Below, piece after piece: positions 39,354 to 64,000 of a DNA stretch of 64,000 nt. The notes under the pieces were generated by a model. That model worked only from the letters and a program-made list of their open reading frames with translations. It searched no databases and was not told where the DNA came from. Position 1 is the stretch's first letter, and each line of letters begins with the position of its first letter. A program made the translations under genes and the position numbers. Source of the stretch: Owenia fusiformis (Eukaryota; Annelida; Polychaeta; Sabellida; Oweniidae); the NCBI GenBank assembly GCA_903813345.2, contig CAIIXF020000004.1, forward strand, positions 10,922,196 through 10,986,195. The letters are read 5' to 3'.

Positions 39354-39812
39354 GGATATAGTCCTGAGTAAGGACATTAGCGGTTACCGTTAGTGATTTG
39401 GTTTTCTGAATAAAAAGTCATTTTCTCCTTCCCTACCCCATTGGAGCGCCATCTAGCGTTTGGGAAGTGAATCGGGACTAAATATTTATAGGGTAGGTCC
39501 TAATTTATCTGAAAACATGTCAGAGTTCAGTGGGAAATCTCATTTTAAGCTGGCGGCGGAGTGATTTTGACCTTGGTGATTTTACCAGAATTCTCTGAGA
39601 AATCTGACGATAGAGGGGGTTAGTGTCTTCAAGTTTATTTATTTCAAAAATTCGGTGGACAACCCATGGTAAGATTGTTATAGCAGGCTAGGCGAGTCTC
39701 TCCCGAACACTGTGGTATGTTGCACTAGGCTTGGATACTAATCGTTAATAAGATACAGGGTAAAATGTTATAATGGCCACCTATGGGAAACTCTACTGTG
39801 ATCTTCAACCTA
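39354..39812. repeat. Terminal partial satellite unit (459 bp)
   Basis: The last unit matches up to CTTCAACCTA and then diverges into unique sequence (TATTGGTG). Its end at offset 459 lies within about 4 bp of the internal register break. Confidence 0.95.
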
Positions 39813-40179
39813 TATTGGTGACAGACCTCAGGCATATATTCAATGATAGGGACATAACTGCTAAATATGACATGTTTTCATCAAGAAAATCAATTTTTAT
39901 CTTTGAAATACGAGTGTCCCATTTTTTGGACCACCCATTATATTATCAATGCTTTATTGTACTAAAAATCCCTTTCACAGTGTACAGCAAATAAACATGA
40001 TAAAATAAAACTAAAACTAGACATACAATTACAATAACATACAATGCAAATTTTACATGGCACATAATGACAATATAATGCGATTGACTGATCCACGGGG
40101 ACTGACGGTGTGCAAATTTGGACAAAGGTGTTCACAATTTGAAGCGGTAGTGTTCAACATTTGTAAGTCACTCATTTTA

Positions 40180-40605
40180 GTAGTTACAAGTTTCACCATC
40201 AGGTGGCTCGTTCGCGTCAGATAGCATGGCGGGTATACACGTTCCCTTAACTTAAATATCCACATTTTAGTGCTTCAATTTTCATATCACCCTTATGTAT
40301 CTGAATAGATATGCAATTAAAATATATCCAGTAAAAGAAAATGTTATCTTTCCAATACAAGAAAATACATTTTAATTATTGTGATTTTTTTAACATGGGG
40401 TCTATGGGGAATTTCCCCGACTTTTAGAAGTCACATTTTCAAAAAAATACATTTTCTAAGCTGATAAACAATTTTTGAAACCTTATCTTTACATGTAGGC
40501 TACTTAAGCTTTTTAAAGTAGGTTAAACACATTCTCATGACTTAATTTTGAACATTTAGTCCTGATGGATCAAATCAAGATTATTTCTACTCGCATCTTG
40601 TCTAT
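40180..40605 (+). repeat. Left arm of diverged inverted repeat around eIF4A exon 1
   Basis: This arm matches the reverse complement of 43170-43590, with roughly a quarter of positions different. Conserved blocks are CATGGGGTCTATGGGGAAT (40394-40412 against 43349-43367) and a perfect 26-bp block (40573-40598 against 43175-43200). Spacing inside the arms agrees to a few bases. It is probably two old copies of one repeat in opposite orientation. Confidence 0.75.
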
Positions 40606-41035
40606 TATATACTGCTATGTTGCCTTAGACCATAAACTTTGTCGTTATGGACTTTTAAATTGGAAATAGAAACTGATCGTCAAAATGTTTTTGCCAACAA
40701 AAGCATGATTGATTTCTTATTTAACACCTTGGTGATGAAAGGGTTAAAATTCAATTTTGCACCCAGTGAATGGCATTCTCAGCTTTCAGGTTCTAGTTGA
40801 AAGCCCATGGTGAAACTAATTCACTTTGTTCATTGTGAAACATTATATAGACAACGTGGAATTTCGTAATTTTTGCTGCCTGCTGTATTGCGAATCATTA
40901 TTTTGAAATCATTGTTTTGAAATCTTGTTACGAAATATCTTAAAACAGCAAGAATTTCGTAATTTGGCGGCAAAATGACGTCACCGGAAAACTCCCTTCG
41001 ATCAAAAGAGAATCCCCATAGAAATAAGGCTTTTT

Positions 41036-41269
41036 ACTCACTTCCGGGCCGGGAGGTCAAACATATAGTTCTAAATATGTTTCATTTGAAGGGTATATAG
41101 CTCTTTATTTATATGATTTACAACAACAAATGGAAGAAAATGCATCGATTGACTGAACTGTTCGTGCATACTTCATTTATAAATGCGATCATTTTTTTTT
41201 GAGAAATGTGAACTCATATTTGACCTCGCGGATGATCGTTCCTTTTACCAAGTGGTACTATTTGTGAAC
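41036..41269 (+). promoter_or_regulatory. Possible eIF4A promoter / 5' UTR
   Basis: An ETS-type CACTTCCGG lies at 41039-41047 in a locally GC-richer patch. A pyrimidine run (TTCCTTTTACC) at about 41240-41250 would suit a TOP-like start, as found in many snoRNA host genes. This is inferred from position; no TATA box is evident. Confidence 0.3.
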
Positions 41270-60497
<19,228 letters not shown>

Positions 60498-61104
60498 CGT
60501 GCGACGAGATTTACGATATTTTCCATACCAATCACTACAGCGACACAGCGACTCTACAGATTGGTATACGAATGCTATGATATAAACTGCGAATACAAAT
60601 AACAAAGAATATTGCGATTAAGACTATTCTCAGCACTTAGTGCTCATCGAGAGTGACTCTCCTTTGAGGGGAAACAAAGACTACAAACTTTGACCCAAGG
60701 GTCTGAATATATATATAGTGTACAGAGGGGGCTGGGAGTGTGTATTTAACTTATTGTGTATTTTCTAACCTTAGAGTGGGAAAATGTAAGGTTTTGTAGT
60801 AACGTCCATATTCATAAACACATTTTCCCCTTTTTTCTTTCTTTTCCTCTTTTATATTGTCTAATGTGAGAAATTCTGAAGTAACAAGTGGGTAACCACA
60901 GGCGGTGACGCCAGCAGGCGTTGACGCCCTTATATAGGCGTATTCGCGTCATCAACGTTGTTTGTATAGCTTATAGTCTGTATTAGAAATAGACGGACAC
61001 CTGCGGATACCAATTTGAAGTCTGCTTTGTATTGATAATCGCAAGTGTATATAATCACTAGTGTGTACCTTCAAACATATTATTACAAATTGTTCTACAT
61101 TAAA
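60498..61104 (+). other. eIF4A 3' UTR with ATTAAA poly(A) signal
   Basis: After the TAA no AATAAA is evident. The first plausible signal is ATTAAA at 61099-61104, implying a 3' UTR of about 600 nt. The stretch 60900-60960 is locally GC-rich, with repeated GTGACGCC/GTTGACGCC motifs. Confidence 0.45.
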
Positions 61105-61524
61105 TTCATCAAGTGTAAATTGTACATTTCAATATTATAATTGCCAAATTTCATGTAAAATAATACTGTAAGATACAATAAGTAGTTAGTAAAAACAGAG
61201 CAATGGCTCCTTCCAGGGGGTTCAATTTGGGTGGTCTAATAATAGATTGCCCCCATATTAGGAAAAAGTACATGTATATTGTAATGTTTACTTCAAAATA
61301 TAGAAAAATACTATTATATTTCATATGACTATTTATGTTTTTGATTGAAGGGAATTTTAACAAGAACATAACCATTCACATTTTAAATACTCTTAGCTCT
61401 CAATATGGAAATATTTACAGAAATCTATGCCTGAATATGAAAATACTTACAAAAATCTATGCTATGTGGCATTAATTTTCAAGGATGATTTTACTCTATA
61501 CCCATCCAGTAAATCGACTATACA

Positions 61525-62000
61525 GTGTGTCTCAAAAAAATGTTACACTTACAAAAGGTTCAATATCTTTCATGATTTCAAAATCCGTCCATGAATGGCT
61601 GCACAGGACAGATTTTATAGACGCATGTGAAATCTGATTTGCACCAACTTCTCAGTGGTTGGACGTGTGGTGATCAATTCTTTTTGGTGTGAATTCAGTG
61701 GACAGTGATATCTTGGTTTGATCAATGATCCAGTTGTTTCTTTCCTAGATAGAAATACAAGATTTCATTGTCAGAGTGTTCAATTTTGTTACATACGATG
61801 GCAACAGGATGGTGCAAAGGCCTGTGGCAGATCATTTGGTAGAACTCTTTGGAAATCAGGAGATAGCATTGAATTACCCAATGGGTTGGCCCCCAAGGTC
61901 ATCCTACTTTACACCCTTGATTTTTTGAAGGGCTTCTGAAAGACCTGATATTACAATGCATGTGAGCATGGGCAAGGGTACCTCAGATTTGCTTTGGAGA
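61525..62000 (+). pseudogene. Decayed mariner/IS630-type transposase fragment
   Basis: The frame at 61718-61939 encodes WQQDGA followed by NGLAP, and then LDFLKGF, with LKDL just past the stop. These match the second catalytic Asp region and the 'SPDL-PLDFFLWG' region of IS630-Tc1-mariner DDE transposases. It is short and has lost key residues (Cys-Gly where His-Thr is usual). A possible terminal repeat, AGTGTGTCTCAAAAAAATG, lies at about 61527. The element is dead. Confidence 0.6.
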
Positions 62001-62129
62001 ATATGTTGAGGGGACCACATGTTTATGTGGATAGACCCAATGATCATATGTTAGACAAATAGGATAAATACTCTTAGCCAGTTGGCTGGCATTAATTTTC
62101 AAGCATTATTTTACTCATACCCATCCAGT

Positions 62130-62273
62130 TATGTCCTGGTCACATTTGCACTGATTTTCACTACGGCGCCCGGCCGATTGAGTATTTTGTTCAAAATTGA
62201 ATACAATATTGAACGAAACGCTCAATCGGGCGGGCGCCGGCTGATGGATCGGAGCAAATGTGATCAGGACATA
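62130..62273. mobile_element. 144-bp fold-back MITE with a visible empty-site paralogue
   Basis: The ends TATGTCCTGGTCACATTTGC and GCAAATGTGATCAGGACATA are inverted repeats over 20 bp. Inner arms GCCGATTGAG/CTCAATCGGG and GGCGCC/GGCGCC extend the hairpin. The flanks (CATACCCATCCAGT left, AAATCGACTATA right) occur joined at 61500-61525, which is the uninterrupted target. Confidence 0.85.
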
Positions 62274-62299
62274 AATCGACTATAGTCCGTAGTCAAACG

Positions 62300-63160
62300 G
62301 TTCATAGCCGAACATATTGCTTCCATTTTCATAAACTTCTAGTTTGTAAATAGGTTTACAAATATTGCTTATGCAAAGAATGACACTATGAAGTTCAATG
62401 AATAGAGTGCTTGTTTGAAGTTCAGCAAGAGTAGATCGTCCCCTGTATTAGTAAGGATTAATACTGTACTATTAACATAGAAACGGTTAGGTTATAGAGA
62501 ATTACACCAACCGTTCGAGGGGATCTGCCCTCCTATGATCTCGGAAAACCCCACCAAAGTAGGGTGTATCGGGTATCATTGGAAAGCTATTTTGAGCCTA
62601 CTTCTAACTATATTTAGGCATGAAGGCTGAAGAAATTCACATTCTAAAAACGTCAAAACTATTGACAATTTGGGTATTTCAGTAACTATGACCAGCTCTT
62701 ACTTTCCTCCTATGGGGATGAGAGCCTATTGTTTCCTTCAATTTCCAGAGAAGCCAGAAAGTTTCAGATCAAAACTACAAAAAGGTTATCAAAAAATCCT
62801 TAGGCTGCCCCCCCAAAAAAAAGAACATTTTAGGTTTAAGACAAATAGACCACCTTGTAGAAGAATAGAAACATTGGAAATAAATACACACAACTCTTTC
62901 ACGCGACCACATTTAAAAAGGATGCAGGGGTACAGTTAAGTTGCAATTAGAGCGGGTATTCTCTATCTTTGTCCATTGTGTACTTCAAGCTAATAAAGTA
63001 ACATCATACTTATGTCTCATCATAAGTTCAAAAATAGTTGTTTCAAATATTAATTGAATGATAGATATATACGAGACCAATGTTAATGCTTCCAGGTGGA
63101 ATTGGACCTGCAGGCCTTACTTTTATACATATTTTTCTGTTTTGAAAAATTTGATCATAT
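62300..63160. other. Intergenic DNA, nothing firm
   Basis: I see no gene. A GGTATCATTGGAAAGC segment at 62571-62586 matches 16 bases of the satellite's minus strand and may mark a distant relative of it. Confidence 0.4.
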
Positions 63161-63479
63161 GATTTACACTGTTGCTCATAAATATGGAATATTAGATATG
63201 GCAGCTCAGAATTCAAGTTTTTGAGTAATGGAACATTTATTTGGAGTCGGTTCAGACATTTATTTTCTAGGCAAATCATAACCACATATTTCATATACAA
63301 ATAAACATTTTTAGAGAAAAAATATTTACATTTAAGTTTAGAAAATGACTGTTATTTGAACAGGGGTACACCAAGAATTTTTGCATTTTCAAAACACCCC
63401 GATCTAAATCGCCGTGTAAAACAGATTAAACTAGGTAAACATCTGGTCATGAATATTGAAATGTCCTCCGTCCAATGAT

Positions 63480-63860
63480 AGCAGTAATATGCCTTGTGTT
63501 GTGTCCTCCTTGTTCTGCAATCAGAGCATCAACCCTATGGGACCAACTATGAATGAAATATCTGACCTTTCAAAGTGAAAGAATGCCCCATTCCTCAATC
63601 TGGGCAGTGTGTTATGTGTCTAAATTTTGAGGTGGGGTTCAAGTCACGAATCTCATTATTAAGGTTGTCCCACACTTGCCCTGCAGGAGCCTGATTGGGT
63701 GACTTTTGTGCCCATGGTAGCTGGTCCACATTGCCTGCCCTGGTGTAATCCAACACAATGTCACTAGCATATTATGCAACATCATGATCATTCTGCAGGT
63801 GATGTTGCCCCAAAACACTCTGTTTGCATGTGGTACTTGATAGAGGTCCAAAAGTTCAAA
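63480..63860 (-). pseudogene. Decayed Tc1-like transposase (C-terminal DDE part)
   Basis: Minus-strand reading in shifting frames gives VFWGN, then NVDQLPWAQKSPN, VWDNLNNEIRDLNP, IEEWG and HRVDALIAEQGGH. These match the order of the Tc1/Tc3 transposase C-terminus (the P-W-P-A-SPD-NPIEH-W region, the EEW region and the terminal R-RVQALI-A-GGHT). Frameshifts and stops separate the pieces. The sequence CACTGTTGCTCATAAATATG at about 63166 may be the terminal repeat. Confidence 0.7.
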
Positions 63861-64000
63861 TAACTCTGAAATTATGTTTGGAAATCACCAAGGGGGTGCA
63901 ACTTCTGTAGTACTGCTCCAAATCGCCTATGTAATACTGCTCCAAACATACTTAGACTAGTAAATACCGGGACGCCTTCATGGACTACCACATCAGTAAG
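63861..64000. other. Window edge, nothing recognised
   Basis: GTACTGCTCCAAA and ATACTGCTCCAAA at 63910-63945 are a short direct repeat. Nothing else is supported. Confidence 0.4.

Larger units (their letters stand above)
13266..39812. repeat. Satellite array: 25 lengths of a 1062-bp unit in two registers
   Basis: Identical-looking 1062-bp units run from GGATATAGTCCTGAG at 13266. Eighteen whole units end at 32381. The register then jumps by about 462 bp, and units continue to 39812, where sequence identity stops. The total length is 25 x 1062 minus 3. Each unit carries a hairpin (GTCCT/AGGAC) at its start, an AGCGCCATCTAGCG element at offset about 92 and a palindromic TGACGTCA at offset about 721. 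The only variable site I noticed is C or T at offset 656. Short open frames exist on both strands but nothing argues for translation. The array lies between PolB and eIF4A, about 1.5 kb upstream of the eIF4A start codon. Confidence 0.97.
39813..41269. other. eIF4A upstream region
   Basis: No gene is recognised between the satellite and the eIF4A start. It includes the left arm of a diverged inverted repeat (about 40180-40605) and the presumed eIF4A promoter and 5' UTR. Confidence 0.5.

Overview
The window is nuclear DNA of an invertebrate animal. It is AT-rich, its genes have GT-AG introns, it is full of small fold-back DNA transposons and decayed Tc1/mariner copies, and it carries a complete, intron-split eIF4A gene with introns where animal eIF4A genes usually have them. 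I cannot name the species. The repeat style (PolB elements with C2H2 fingers, TCCG microsatellite repeats, 'aaaatggc...gccatttt' repeats) suggests a marine invertebrate, but that is an impression only.

Layout. 1-6850 is repeat-littered intergenic DNA. 6848-11047 (minus strand) holds a five-exon family-B DNA polymerase gene of the Polinton/Maverick-adintovirus kind. It has three C2H2 zinc fingers at the N-terminus and an endonuclease-VII-like zinc module inside the exonuclease region. Two single-base frame breaks interrupt it, while all four introns keep exact splice signals. 11048-13265 has no gene. 13266-39812 is a very homogeneous tandem array of a 1062-bp satellite. It contains 25 unit lengths, arranged as 18 units in one register followed by 7 units circularly permuted. 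39813-41269 is the upstream region of eIF4A.

41270-60497 (plus strand) is the eIF4A gene: nine coding exons, 426 residues, every splice phase consistent and every DEAD-box helicase motif present. Its introns carry five candidate H/ACA snoRNAs in two families. Three 160-nt copies lie in introns 2, 3 and 5 and show a compensatory A-U/G-C/G-U change. Two identical 124-nt copies lie in introns 6 and 7. Intron 2 also contains an open exon (48409-48849) with a strong 5' splice site in the right phase to join exon 3, which would give a second N-terminus. The remaining intron sequence is minisatellite, fold-back elements, a tRNA-like sequence, duplicated splice donors and TE debris.

60498-64000 holds the eIF4A 3' UTR, a mariner-type transposase remnant, a 144-bp fold-back element whose empty site can be compared within the window, and a decayed Tc1-like transposase on the minus strand.

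The items most worth following up are the duplicated snoRNA families inside eIF4A, the two-register satellite array and the alternative eIF4A first exon. All statements come from reading the sequence by eye; no alignment, folding or database search was run.
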